Origin: JALORV01 sp035255845
Lineage (GTDB): Bacteria; Pseudomonadota; Gammaproteobacteria; Burkholderiales; Burkholderiaceae_F
Assembly: GCA_035255845.1 (NCBI GenBank)
Contig: DATEZE010000032.1
Span: forward strand, 1-23,068
DNA length: 23,068 nucleotides
Reading direction: 5' to 3'
The notes below the pieces were generated by a model. The model was not told where the DNA came from and did not search any database. It worked only from the letters and a program-made list of their open reading frames with translations. The first letter of the stretch is position 1. Each line of letters starts with the position of its first letter. Positions 7,387 to 15,054 of this stretch are shown here, one piece after another. The translations under genes and the position numbers were made by a program.

Positions 7387-8676
7387 TTACTGCGCCCGCG
7401 AGGGCCGCTTCATCTGGCAGCTGGTGGGTTGCGACGCCACGTAGGTCGGGTAGGCGATCTCCGTCTTCCACGTGTAGCCGGTCTTCTCGATGTCATTGCG
7501 ATTGGGACCGCCCACCTTGGTCCACGATTCGATCCACAGTGGCTGCAGCAGCTGGTGGTCGGTGCCTCGCATCTCGATTTCGCCGTGAGGAACCGTGAGT
7601 TTCACGCCCTCCATCGCATAGGCCACCTTCAGCGGATCGGTTGATTTCGCGCGCTTGATGCCTTCGGCGAGCAGCGTCAAAGAAGTGAACGACGCGACCG
7701 TGTACCACTCTTCGTTAAAGCGCTTCTTGAACTCCAGCATCATCTTCTCGTATGGATAGTCGGGCGTGATGTTCGGGTGCCAATACGAAACCTGCCGAAT
7801 GTGATTTTCTCCGGCCGCGCCGATCGCGGTCGGCGTGCCGGTGACACCCGCGTAGTAGGTGTAGAAATTCGCGTTGAGTCCGGCGTCGCGCGCCGCGCGC
7901 ACGAGCAGCGCGAGGTCGGGCCCCCAGTTGCCGGTGATGATCGTGTCCGCATTGGCGGCTCGCATCTTGGCGATATAGGGCGAAAAGTCGCGCACCTGAC
8001 CGAGCGGATGCAGGTCGTCGCCAACGATCTTGATGTCGGGGCGCTTCTGCGCGAGCATTTCCTTGGCCACGCGCGAAACCTGCTGGCCGTGCGAATAGTT
8101 CTGGTTGATCAGGTAGACGCTCTTCACCTCCGGCCGGTTCTTGATGTAGGCCGTCAGTGCTTCCATCTTCATGTCGGTGTTGGCGTCGAAGCGGAAGTGC
8201 CAGAAGCTGCACTTGCTGTTGGTGAGGTCGGGATCGACCGCCGCGTAGTTCAGGTAGACGATCGACTGCGCCGGATTGCGCTCGTTGTGCTTCTCGATCG
8301 CGTCGCTCAGCGCCAGCGCCGCCCCCGATCCGTTGCCCTGTACCACGTAGCGGATTCCCTGGTCGATCACCTGCTTCAGCACGGTCAGCGACTCCTGCGG
8401 CGAAGCCTTGTTGTCGAACGGAACCATCTCGAACCGAATGCCTGGACCTGCCAGTTGCTGGGAGTTGACCATCTCGGTCATGAACTGAAAGTGCCGCAGC
8501 TGGTTCGTACCGACGCCGGCAAACGGGCCCGACAGCGGATCGATGAAGGCGATCTTCACGGTTTGTGCAGCGACCGCCGGGGCGGTCGGGGCAGCCTTGT
8601 TCTGCGCAAGCGCGCTCGATGCGGCAAGCGCCATCGAGGCGGCAGCGAACCACGCAATCGCTTGACGTCGAATCAT
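7387..8676 (-). CDS. Periplasmic substrate-binding protein of HAAT-type ABC transporter (LivK-like)
   Basis: This is the extracytoplasmic receptor that delivers ligand to LivHM, 429 residues, of the type I periplasmic binding protein fold (Peripla_BP_6). I start it at ATG 8676 (MIRRQAIAWF) because AGGAG lies 8 bases upstream. A longer frame to 8745 would add a 23-residue Arg-rich leader. A Sec signal peptide ends near SALAQ (residue 25). The mature domain begins VKIAFIDPLSGPFAGVG (40-56), the usual first strand and ligand loop of the family. C156 (SKCSFWHF) and C420 near the C-terminus could form a disulfide (inference). The neighbours are an acyl-CoA ligase upstream and beta-oxidation genes downstream, so the ligand may be a carboxylic acid rather than leucine. 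It has its own promoter candidate and a terminator behind it. Confidence 0.93.
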   Translation of the reverse strand: MIRRQAIAWFAAASMALAASSALAQNKAAPTAPAVAAQTVKIAFIDPLSGPFAGVGTNQLRHFQFMTEMVNSQQLAGPGIRFEMVPFDNKASPQESLTVLKQVIDQGIRYVVQGNGSGAALALSDAIEKHNERNPAQSIVYLNYAAVDPDLTNSKCSFWHFRFDANTDMKMEALTAYIKNRPEVKSVYLINQNYSHGQQVSRVAKEMLAQKRPDIKIVGDDLHPLGQVRDFSPYIAKMRAANADTIITGNWGPDLALLVRAARDAGLNANFYTYYAGVTGTPTAIGAAGENHIRQVSYWHPNITPDYPYEKMMLEFKKRFNEEWYTVASFTSLTLLAEGIKRAKSTDPLKVAYAMEGVKLTVPHGEIEMRGTDHQLLQPLWIESWTKVGGPNRNDIEKTGYTWKTEIAYPTYVASQPTSCQMKRPSRAQ

Positions 8677-8722
8677 GTTGCGTCTCCTGTGGTGTCGCCG
8701 TTCATGTGGCGATCCCGGCGCG

Positions 8723-8751
8723 AGAATACTGGCGGCTCTGCACATGGTAAA
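8723..8751 (-). promoter_or_regulatory. Candidate sigma70 promoter of the binding-protein gene
   Basis: On the minus strand TTTACC (8751-8746) and TATTCT (8728-8723) are separated by 17 bases. Each hexamer matches consensus at four of six positions. Transcription would start near 8716, giving a leader of about 40 bases before ATG 8676. It lies in the 102-base gap after the acyl-CoA ligase stop. This is a visual match only. Confidence 0.45.
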
Positions 8752-8778
8752 GCCGCAGTGCGATCGGTTTCGCGAGGC

Positions 8779-10425
8779 TCATGCGGTCGGCAGTTTGTAG
8801 CCCGAAAACTGCTCGCGCAACCGGGTCTTGAGCATCTTGCCGGTCGCACCAAGTGGAATGCTGTCGACGAAGGCCACGTCATCCGGCACCTGCCACTTGG
8901 CCACCCGACCGTCATAGTGCGCCAGCAGTTCCTCTCTGCTGACCTCCACGTTCGGCTTGCGCACCACCACCAGAAGGGGCCGTTCGTCCCACTTCGGATG
9001 CGGGACCGCGATGCAGGCTGCCATCGCGACCGCCGGGTGGGATACGGCGACGTTCTCGATCTCAATCGAACTGATCCATTCGCCGCCCGATTTGATCACG
9101 TCCTTACTGCGGTCGGTGATGTGCATGAAACCGTCTGGATCGATCGTCGCGACGTCGCCGGTCGGGAACCAGCTGACCCCGGCCGCGTCGGTCTGCAGCG
9201 GGTTGCCGCTGTCCGACTTGTAGTACTCGCGCACGACCCAGGGACCGCGCACGAACAGGTCGCCGAATGAGGCGCCGTCCCACGGCAGATCGCCGCCGTC
9301 CTCGCCGATGATCTTCATGTCGACGCCGAAGAGCACCCGCCCCTGCTTCTGTTGCAGCCTCAGCCGTTCCTCTGCCGGCAGCCCGAGGTGCTTTTGCTTG
9401 AACGTGCAAGCGGTGCCGAGCGGGCTCATCTCGGTCATGCCCCAGGCGTGCAACACGTGCACGCCGTATTTTTCCTCGAACAGCCGCGTCATCGCCGGCG
9501 GGCAGGCCGAGCCGCCGATGACGGTCCGATTCATCGTCGAAAAACGCAGTCCCTGGCCTTCGATGTACGTCAGAAGGCCCTGCCAGACGGTCGGCACGCC
9601 TGCCGAACAGGTCACCTTTTCTGTTTCGAACAGTTCGTACAGGGACTTGCCGTCGAGGTGGGGACCGGGAAACACCATCTTGCAGCCCACCATCGACGCG
9701 ACATAGGGCAGCCCCCAGGCGTTGACGTGGAACATCGGCACGACCGGCAGGATCACGTCACGTGCCGAGACGTTAAGCGCGTCGGGAAGCGCGGCCGCAA
9801 GCGAATGCAGCACCGTCGAGCGATGGCTGTACAGCACGCCCTTCGGGTTGCCGGTGGTGCCTGACGTGTAGCACATCGACGAGGCGGAGTTCTCGTCGAA
9901 CTCGGGCCACGTGTAGTGATCCGAATGACTGCCGAGCACTTCTTCGTAGCACAGCAGGTTCTCGAGCTTGCTGCCCGTAGGCATGTGCGCTCGGTCGGCC
10001 ATCGCCACCCAGTGCTGCACGGCGCGGCAGTGCGGCGCGACCGCCTCGATCAGCGGCAGGAAAGTGACGTCGAAGAACAGTGCGCGGTCCTCGGCATGGT
10101 TGACGATCCAAGCGATCTGCTCTGGATGCAAGCGCGGGTTGATCGTGTGCAGCACCGCTCCCGAGCCGGACACCGCGAAATACAGTTCAAAGTGGCGGTA
10201 CCCATTCCATGCCAGCGTCGCAACTCGATCGCTGCTGCGCAGGCCCAGCCCTTCCAGTGCGTTGGCGAGCTGCCGCGAGCGCCGGTGCAGTTCCCGATAG
10301 GTGGTCCGATGGATGTCGCCCTCGACGCGGCGCGAAACCACTTCCACGTCGCCGTGGTGGCGGTCCGCGTGCGTGATCAGCGACGAAATCAGCAGCGGCG
10401 AGCGCATCATCAGGCCCTGCAGCAT
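8779..10425 (-). CDS. Medium/long-chain fatty-acid--CoA ligase (AlkK-like)
   Basis: This enzyme forms acyl-CoA from a free acid, ATP and CoA through an acyl-adenylate. It is 548 residues, the usual length of the AlkK group, and the opening MLQGLMMRSPLLISSLI is typical of that group. The AMP-binding P-loop YTSGTTGNPKG is at 186-196. Later come the FPTGDVATIDPDGF core, the hinge region DRSKDVIKSGGEWISS, and the adenylation lysine K530 (GATGKMLK). No signal peptide is present, so it is cytoplasmic. ATG 10425 has AGGAG with an 8-base spacing. It is the first gene of the minus-strand cluster and probably activates the acid brought in by the adjacent transporter (inference). Chain length or aromatic preference cannot be read from the sequence. 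Confidence 0.93.
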   Translation of the reverse strand: MLQGLMMRSPLLISSLITHADRHHGDVEVVSRRVEGDIHRTTYRELHRRSRQLANALEGLGLRSSDRVATLAWNGYRHFELYFAVSGSGAVLHTINPRLHPEQIAWIVNHAEDRALFFDVTFLPLIEAVAPHCRAVQHWVAMADRAHMPTGSKLENLLCYEEVLGSHSDHYTWPEFDENSASSMCYTSGTTGNPKGVLYSHRSTVLHSLAAALPDALNVSARDVILPVVPMFHVNAWGLPYVASMVGCKMVFPGPHLDGKSLYELFETEKVTCSAGVPTVWQGLLTYIEGQGLRFSTMNRTVIGGSACPPAMTRLFEEKYGVHVLHAWGMTEMSPLGTACTFKQKHLGLPAEERLRLQQKQGRVLFGVDMKIIGEDGGDLPWDGASFGDLFVRGPWVVREYYKSDSGNPLQTDAAGVSWFPTGDVATIDPDGFMHITDRSKDVIKSGGEWISSIEIENVAVSHPAVAMAACIAVPHPKWDERPLLVVVRKPNVEVSREELLAHYDGRVAKWQVPDDVAFVDSIPLGATGKMLKTRLREQFSGYKLPTA

Positions 10426-10518
10426 GGCGGAGTCTCCTTCGGGTCCGTCTCGAGCGGTACTCGGTCTGTCTTATGAATGTGCCCGGCTTCAGCTTGCGAA
10501 GCGGCGCGGGAGCCCCAC

Positions 10519-10547
10519 ATGCTCAAGAGTTGAGCGGATGGCGTCAA
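10519..10547 (-). promoter_or_regulatory. Weak promoter candidate for the acyl-CoA ligase gene
   Basis: On the minus strand TTGACG (10547-10542) matches the -35 consensus at five of six positions. A 17-base spacer leads to GAGCAT (10524-10519), which is a poor -10 with three matches. It lies in the divergent gap between the ligase gene and selO, about 90 bases upstream of the ligase start. Confidence 0.28.
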
Positions 10548-10565
10548 GTAGCGCCTGCCTCGGCC

Positions 10566-10593
10566 GTGAGCGTCGCGGATGCCCACGTAGAAT
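10566..10593 (+). promoter_or_regulatory. Weak promoter candidate for selO
   Basis: TAGAAT (10588-10593) matches the -10 consensus at five of six positions. The best -35 is GTGAGC (10566-10571) with a 16-base spacer and only three matches. Transcription would start near 10600, leaving only about 12 leader bases that still include the GGAG. Overlap with the real promoter is plausible but unproven. Confidence 0.28.
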
Positions 10594-10611
10594 TCCCGCC
10601 TGGAGAACCCA

Positions 10612-12153
10612 TTGGACGCCCGCGTACTGCCGCCTGCTGCAGACTCTGACATCGGCGATGTCGCATCGCCGGTCGAATGGGGCGTGCACTTCGACAACCG
10701 CTTCGCGCGCATGCCGGGAGCTTTCTTTACTCGAGTCGTGCCCACCCCGCTGCCGGACCCGTATCTTGTTGCCAAATCACAGTCCGCCGCAGCGCTGATC
10801 GGTTTGCGGCCCGAGCGCTTTGCCGACCCTGACGTCGTCGCCGCCCTGACCGGCAGCCGGCCTCTCGCCGGCAGCGAACCGCTCGCCACTGTGTATTCCG
10901 GCCACCAGTTCGGTGTCTACGTGCCGCGCCTTGGCGATGGCCGCGCGCTGCTGGTCGGCGAGGCCATCGGACCTGACGGAGAGCGCTGGGAAGTCCAGCT
11001 GAAGGGTTCCGGCAAGACTCCCTACTCGCGCATGGGTGACGGACGCGCGGTGCTGCGCTCGTCGGTCCGCGAGTTCCTCGCCTCGGAGGCGATGCATGCG
11101 CTCGGCATCCCGACCACACGCGCGCTGGCGGTGACCGGATCCGATTATCCGGTCATGCGCGAAACGGTTGAGACCGCGGCAGTCGTCACCCGCCTTGCGC
11201 CGAGCTTCCTGCGTTTTGGCACATTCGAATATTTCTACTGGACCGAACAGCACGAGGCCCTGAAACATCTGGCAGATCTCGTCATCGACCGCTTCTACCC
11301 TGCCGCGCGCGAGGCGCCGCAGCCCTACCTCGCGCTGCTCGAGCAGGTGGCCCGCCGCACTGCGCGGCTCATCGCGCAGTGGCAGGGTGTCGGCTTCTGC
11401 CATGGAGTGCTCAATACCGACAACATGTCGATACTTGGCCTGACGATCGACTACGGACCCTACGGCTTCATCGACGGCTTCGATGCCGGACATATCTGCA
11501 ATCACAGCGACACGCACGGTCGCTATGCCTACGACATGCAGCCGCAGATCGGCCACTGGAACCTGTATGCGCTGGGGCAGGCCCTGGTCCCACTGATCGA
11601 CGACGTCGACGCGACCAAGGCCGCCATCGACACCTATCTTGACGAGTACGCGCGCGCGATCGATGGCGTGTTTCATGCAAAGCTTGGGCTTGCGACACAC
11701 CAGGAGGGCGACGAGCCGTTGGTCAACGATCTGATCAGCCTGCTCAATACCCACCATACCGACTGGACACTGTTCTGGCGTCGCCTGGTAACGCTGCGCA
11801 GAGATGCTTCGGCGCCGGAGCAGGACGCCGCGGTGCGCGATCTTGTCGTCGACCGCAGCGCATTCGATGCCTGGGCGAGCCGCTACCGCGTTCGTCTTGT
11901 CGCGGAGTCGAGCGTCGACGCCGAACGCGCCGAGCGCATGAACCGAGTCAATCCGAAGTACGTGCTGCGCAACCATCTCGCGGAGACGGCGATCCGCCGG
12001 GCACGCGGCGACGACGGGCCGCGCGACTTCGGCGAGATTGAACGGCTGCTCGCGGTACTCTCGCGGCCCTACGACGAGCAGCCGGAGCACGAGGCCTACG
12101 CGGCTGAGCCCCCGGAGTGGGCGCAGTCGCTAAACCTGTCGTGTTCCTCCTGA
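10612..12153 (+). CDS. selO: Protein adenylyltransferase SelO (YdiU/UPF0061 family)
   Basis: SelO is an inverted-nucleotide pseudokinase that transfers AMP to Ser/Thr/Tyr of proteins and is linked to redox control. The product has 513 residues, close to other bacterial SelO proteins. Residues corresponding to the characterised Pseudomonas enzyme are visible with the right spacing: K131 (VQLKGSGKTPYSRMGDGR region), E154 (SSVREFLASEA), N271 (HGVLNTDNMSILG) and the metal-binding D280 (TIDYGPYGF). The C-terminus ends CSS, the bacterial cysteine form of the Sec-containing tail of eukaryotic SelO. The start is inferred as TTG 10612, with GGAG at 10602-10605. No in-frame ATG precedes the conserved region, so the first residues are uncertain. 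It is followed directly by msrB, which fits an oxidative-stress role. Confidence 0.95.
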   Translation: MDARVLPPAADSDIGDVASPVEWGVHFDNRFARMPGAFFTRVVPTPLPDPYLVAKSQSAAALIGLRPERFADPDVVAALTGSRPLAGSEPLATVYSGHQFGVYVPRLGDGRALLVGEAIGPDGERWEVQLKGSGKTPYSRMGDGRAVLRSSVREFLASEAMHALGIPTTRALAVTGSDYPVMRETVETAAVVTRLAPSFLRFGTFEYFYWTEQHEALKHLADLVIDRFYPAAREAPQPYLALLEQVARRTARLIAQWQGVGFCHGVLNTDNMSILGLTIDYGPYGFIDGFDAGHICNHSDTHGRYAYDMQPQIGHWNLYALGQALVPLIDDVDATKAAIDTYLDEYARAIDGVFHAKLGLATHQEGDEPLVNDLISLLNTHHTDWTLFWRRLVTLRRDASAPEQDAAVRDLVVDRSAFDAWASRYRVRLVAESSVDAERAERMNRVNPKYVLRNHLAETAIRRARGDDGPRDFGEIERLLAVLSRPYDEQPEHEAYAAEPPEWAQSLNLSCSS

Positions 12154-12162
12154 GGAGTGCCG

Positions 12163-12576
12163 ATGAAGAAAGTCCGCAAGTCCGATGCCGAGTGGCGCGA
12201 GCAGCTGTCGCCGATGGCGTACTCGGTAGCGCGCGAGAAGGCGACCGAGCGCGCCTTCAGCGGAAACTACTGGGACCATCATGAGCATGGCATCTACCGC
12301 TGCGTCGGCTGCGGTACACCGCTGTTCGCCTCGGACACCAAGTTCGATTCGGGCTGCGGCTGGCCCAGCTACTTCCGCGCGATCGACCCGGCCAACGTGC
12401 GCGAGGAGCGCGACACGAGCCATGGAATGACTCGCACCGAGATTGTGTGCAACGTCTGCGACTCACACCTCGGTCATGTCTTCCCGGACGGACCGCCGCC
12501 AACCGGACTGCGCTACTGCATCAACTCCGCAGTGCTGAACTTCGAGCCGCAGACCAACGAGCCGGATCCTGAATGA
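12163..12576 (+). CDS. msrB: Peptide-methionine (R)-S-oxide reductase MsrB
   Basis: MsrB reduces methionine-R-sulfoxide in proteins. The product has 137 residues, a normal stand-alone MsrB. Two CxxC pairs bind structural zinc: C47/C50 (CVGC) and C96/C99 (CNVC). The motif SGCGWPSY is at 63-70, and the catalytic cysteine is C119 in RYCINSAVLNF. There is no signal peptide, so it is cytoplasmic. I start it at ATG 12163, because AGGAG at 12153-12157 is well spaced and the alternative GTG at 12157 would overlap that site. It begins 9 bases after the selO stop, and its TGA overlaps the yciB ATG. Confidence 0.97.
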   Translation: MKKVRKSDAEWREQLSPMAYSVAREKATERAFSGNYWDHHEHGIYRCVGCGTPLFASDTKFDSGCGWPSYFRAIDPANVREERDTSHGMTRTEIVCNVCDSHLGHVFPDGPPPTGLRYCINSAVLNFEPQTNEPDPE

Positions 12577-13199
12577 AGCTGCTTTTTGACTTGCTTCCCG
12601 TCATTCTGTTCTTCGCGGCCTTCAAGCTTGCGGGCGCGTTTCCACAGCAGTCGCTGGCACTTGCCGGCTCCTCGCTCGGCTGGATGATCGGCGACGGATC
12701 GGTGCCCGCCGACCAGGCGCCGATCCTGCTCGCCACCGCCGTTGCAATCATCGCCTCGCTGGTGCAGGTTGCCACCCTGCTCGTGCGCGGACGCAAGGTC
12801 GATGCGATGCTGTGGGTGAGCCTCGGGGTGATCGTCGTCTTCGGCGGCGCGACGATCTGGTTTCACGACGAGACCTTCATCAAGTGGAAGCCGAGCATCC
12901 TGTACTGGCTGTTCGGCGCTGCGCTGCTCGCCGGGCATCTGGTCTGGAAGCGCAACCTGCTGCGGTCGCTCCTCGGCACCCAGCTCGAGGTTGCTGCGCC
13001 GGTATGGCAGCGGCTGCTGTGGGCCTGGATCGTGTTCTTCGTGTTAATGGGCGCCGTCAATCTCGTGGTCGCGTACTCCGTGCCGACGGACACCTGGGTC
13101 AATTTCAAACTCTTCGGACTGTTCGGATTGACGATGGTGTTCACGCTCGCGATCGGTTTCTACCTCGCGCGGCACATGAAGGAAGCGCCGGATGGCTGA
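12573..13199 (+). CDS. yciB: Inner-membrane septation-associated protein YciB
   Basis: YciB (septation protein A, sometimes misnamed intracellular septation protein or IspZ family) is a polytopic inner-membrane protein linked to cell-envelope synthesis and division. The product has 208 residues with about five or six hydrophobic segments (roughly 3-20, 50-70, 79-95, 107-124, 148-168, 180-200). The family hallmark FHDETFIKWKPSILYW lies at 97-112. It is about 25-30 residues longer than the common 180-residue form, because of a loop near 23-48 between the first two segments. Its ATG overlaps the msrB stop (ATGA), and its end overlaps the bolA-like gene by 8 bases. Confidence 0.93.
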   Translation: MKLLFDLLPVILFFAAFKLAGAFPQQSLALAGSSLGWMIGDGSVPADQAPILLATAVAIIASLVQVATLLVRGRKVDAMLWVSLGVIVVFGGATIWFHDETFIKWKPSILYWLFGAALLAGHLVWKRNLLRSLLGTQLEVAAPVWQRLLWAWIVFFVLMGAVNLVVAYSVPTDTWVNFKLFGLFGLTMVFTLAIGFYLARHMKEAPDG

Positions 13200-13500
13200 G
13201 CGCACGATCAGCGAGATGCGCGATCGACTCGCGGTACTGGCCCCGCTCGAGCTGAGGATCTATGACGAGAGCGCGCTGCATGTCGGCCACGCCGGCGCAG
13301 CCAGCGGCGGCGGTCATTACCGGATGACCCTCGTCAGTGGCGCATTTGCGGGTCAGCCGAGAGTGGCGCGTCATCGGCTTGTGTATGATGCGCTTGCCGA
13401 TCTGATGCAGCGCGAGATCCACGCGCTCGCGATGACTCTTCTGGCGCCCGATGAGGCACCGTCGTCATCGGCTCCCGTTTCCCACTCTTCCGGACATTGA
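13192..13500 (+). CDS. BolA family protein
   Basis: This small protein of 102 residues has the BolA fold, which works with monothiol glutaredoxins in iron-sulfur cluster and redox control. The recognisable core is RIYDESALHVGHAGA (22-36), with the conserved HxxHAG-like histidines, then GGHYRMTLVSGAFAG and the VYDALADLMQREIHALAM helix near 64-81. A Ser/Pro-rich tail of about 20 residues follows the domain. The start ATG 13192 lies inside the end of yciB (8-base overlap). The gene order yciB-bolA-PPIase is common in betaproteobacteria. Whether it is BolA itself or an IbaG-like paralogue I cannot decide. Confidence 0.93.
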   Translation: MAERTISEMRDRLAVLAPLELRIYDESALHVGHAGAASGGGHYRMTLVSGAFAGQPRVARHRLVYDALADLMQREIHALAMTLLAPDEAPSSSAPVSHSSGH

Positions 13501-13505
13501 TCTTC

Positions 13506-14273
13506 ATGCAACGATCCGCCCTGTTCGCGGCCCTGGCGCTGGCCAGCGGAATCGCGCTCGCCCAGAACGTCGCCGTCGTCAACAACAAACCGATCCCCAA
13601 GGCAAGGGAAGACGCCTGGGTCAAGGAATTGACCAAGCAAGGCCAGGCCGACACGCCTGAACTGCGCAAGATGGTCAAGGAACGCCTGATCCAGAACGAA
13701 GTCCTGCTGCAGGAAGCCACGAAGCGCGGCATTCCCGAGCAGGCTGAAGTCAAGTTCATGCTCGACATCCAGCGCCAGAACACGCTGATCCAGGCGCTGC
13801 TGCGCGACGAGATGGCCAAGAACCCGATCACCGATGCGCAGATCGCGGCCGAATACGAAAAGCAGAAGGCGTCGGTCGGCAGCAAGGAGTTCCGCGCCCG
13901 CCACATCCTGGTCGAAAATCAGGCCGACGCAGTCGCGATCATCGATCAGTTGAAGAAAGGCGCGAAGTTCGAGGAACTGGCGAAGAAGTCGAAGGACACG
14001 GGCTCCGCCGCCAACGGCGGCGATCTCGACTGGGCCGCGCCTGACGCCTACGTGCCGGCGTTTTCGGAGGCGCTGCAGAAGCTGAAGAAGGGCGAGACCA
14101 CCGACGTCCCGGTCCAGACGCAGTTCGGCTGGCACGTCATCCGACTCGATGACGTGCGCGACACGCAGTTCCCGCCGCTCGAGCAGGTCGCGCCACAGAT
14201 CCGCGAAGCCCTGCAACAGCAGAAGGTGCAGGCCTACGTTGCAGCCCTGACGAAGGGCGCCAAGGTCCAGTAA
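13506..14273 (+). CDS. Exported parvulin-type peptidyl-prolyl cis-trans isomerase
   Basis: This is a periplasmic folding factor of the PpiC/SurA/PrsA type, 255 residues from ATG 13506. A signal peptide with cleavage after ALAQ (residue 20) is evident. Residues 30-125 form the charged helical chaperone arm. The parvulin domain covers about 128-217 and includes RARHILVE (130-137), GGDLDWAAPDAYVPAFSEAL (171-190) and FGWHVIRLDD (207-216). A TTG nine bases upstream keeps the frame but overlaps the bolA stop and has no ribosome site, so I prefer the ATG. The spacing to the bolA-like gene is 5 bases. An intrinsic terminator 24 bases past the stop closes the operon. Confidence 0.94.
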   Translation: MQRSALFAALALASGIALAQNVAVVNNKPIPKAREDAWVKELTKQGQADTPELRKMVKERLIQNEVLLQEATKRGIPEQAEVKFMLDIQRQNTLIQALLRDEMAKNPITDAQIAAEYEKQKASVGSKEFRARHILVENQADAVAIIDQLKKGAKFEELAKKSKDTGSAANGGDLDWAAPDAYVPAFSEALQKLKKGETTDVPVQTQFGWHVIRLDDVRDTQFPPLEQVAPQIREALQQQKVQAYVAALTKGAKVQ

Positions 14274-14296
14274 AGCGGGCCTACGACGCGAACCAT

Positions 14297-14322
14297 GAAG
14301 GGCGACTCCGGTCGCCCTTTTT
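14297..14322 (+). terminator. Intrinsic terminator after the PPIase gene
   Basis: A 9-bp stem (14298-14306 with 14311-14319, core AGGGCGAC/GTCGCCCT) closes on a TCCG tetraloop and runs into a T-rich tail (14318-14322). It lies 24 bases after the TAA of the isomerase gene and ends the selO-msrB-yciB-bolA-PPIase run. Confidence 0.9.
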
Positions 14323-14490
14323 CATTGGGGTCCATCCAACCGCCGCGTCCGCATGCGGCCGCCTTCGCGCAAGCGGTAAAAGTCGCGTTGCGGTCGGGGG
14401 GACCACGTGCGCCAGGCTCAAGGCGGCACCAAAATCGGCCTCCGCCGGGTACGCGCCCTGCTCGTTCCTTGCTACGTCAAGGAGGTCAAA

Positions 14491-14958
14491 ATGACACACT
14501 GCTTACGCCGTCAGTTGCTTCTCAGCGGGATGGCCGCCGCCCTTGCCTCGACTCTGTCTACAGCATTCGCTCAGAACCTGATGGAAGGTCGTACCGCGCA
14601 GGATCGACGCTTCGTAGCAGGAGGTGTCGGGCTGGAGGAATCTGAACCGCTGAAGGCGATGGCCCCGAGCTTCCCGCTGACGATCGTCGTCGCCTCGCCG
14701 ACGGGCGCCTACCTCGCGGACACTCATTTGACCATCCAGGATGCGCGCGGCCAGCCGGTGCTCGACACGCAGTTGTATTCCCCGTACCTGCTGGTGGATC
14801 TGTTGCCGGGGCGCTATGACATCGAAGCGACGCACCGCGGCATGCATAAGTCACAGCGGGTCGCCACCGATGCCAATTCGCGCGCACGCGTCGTCTTCAC
14901 GTTCGACGTGCCGGCGGATCAGGTGAGCCAGTCGCCGGTCGCTCGGCCGTTGCAGTAA
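14491..14958 (+). CDS. Small exported protein with carboxypeptidase-regulatory-like beta domain
   Basis: The product has 155 residues. ATG 14491 is preceded by an excellent AGGAGGT. A longer GTG frame from 14407 lacks any such site. The N-terminus is a signal peptide (RRQLLLSGMAAALAS, cleavage near residue 28 after AFAQ). The remainder has alternating hydrophobic strands: LTIVVASPTGAYLADTHLTI, then DTQLYSPYLLVDLLPGRYDI, then RARVVFTFDV. This is the pattern of a small Ig-like or carboxypeptidase-regulatory-like domain, where the LLPGRYDIEA turn is characteristic. It has no catalytic motif I recognise, so a structural or binding role in the periplasm is likely. It stands alone between the terminator at 14322 and a non-coding stretch. 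Confidence 0.8.
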   Translation: MTHCLRRQLLLSGMAAALASTLSTAFAQNLMEGRTAQDRRFVAGGVGLEESEPLKAMAPSFPLTIVVASPTGAYLADTHLTIQDARGQPVLDTQLYSPYLLVDLLPGRYDIEATHRGMHKSQRVATDANSRARVVFTFDVPADQVSQSPVARPLQ

Positions 14959-15019
14959 CGCCGCCAACTACTCAGTCGGCGCGTTCTCCGCGCCTGGTCA
15001 CCGCAGTCTGACCGGCGCG

Positions 15020-15054
15020 ACGCTGCTGCGCGCGCGCCAGGCGCGCAGCAGCGT
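15020..15054. repeat. 14-bp perfect inverted repeat (hairpin)
   Basis: Positions 15020-15033 and 15041-15054 are perfect reverse complements (ACGCTGCTGCGCGC) around a 7-base loop. The repeat abuts the stop codon of the small minus-strand ORF at 15055. No T-run follows on either strand, so it is not a standard intrinsic terminator. It might protect a 3' end or serve as a bidirectional barrier. The rest of 14959-15019 shows nothing clear. Confidence 0.75.

Noticed and set aside
7777..9270. 497-codon plus-strand open frame
   Set aside because: It spans the antisense of two well-supported genes (binding protein and ligase) and the gap between them, with biased composition.
14959..14990. Short CGCCG/CGGCG inverted repeat after the small exported protein gene
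   Set aside because: It has only five base pairs, a 13-base loop and no T-run, which is too weak to call a terminator.
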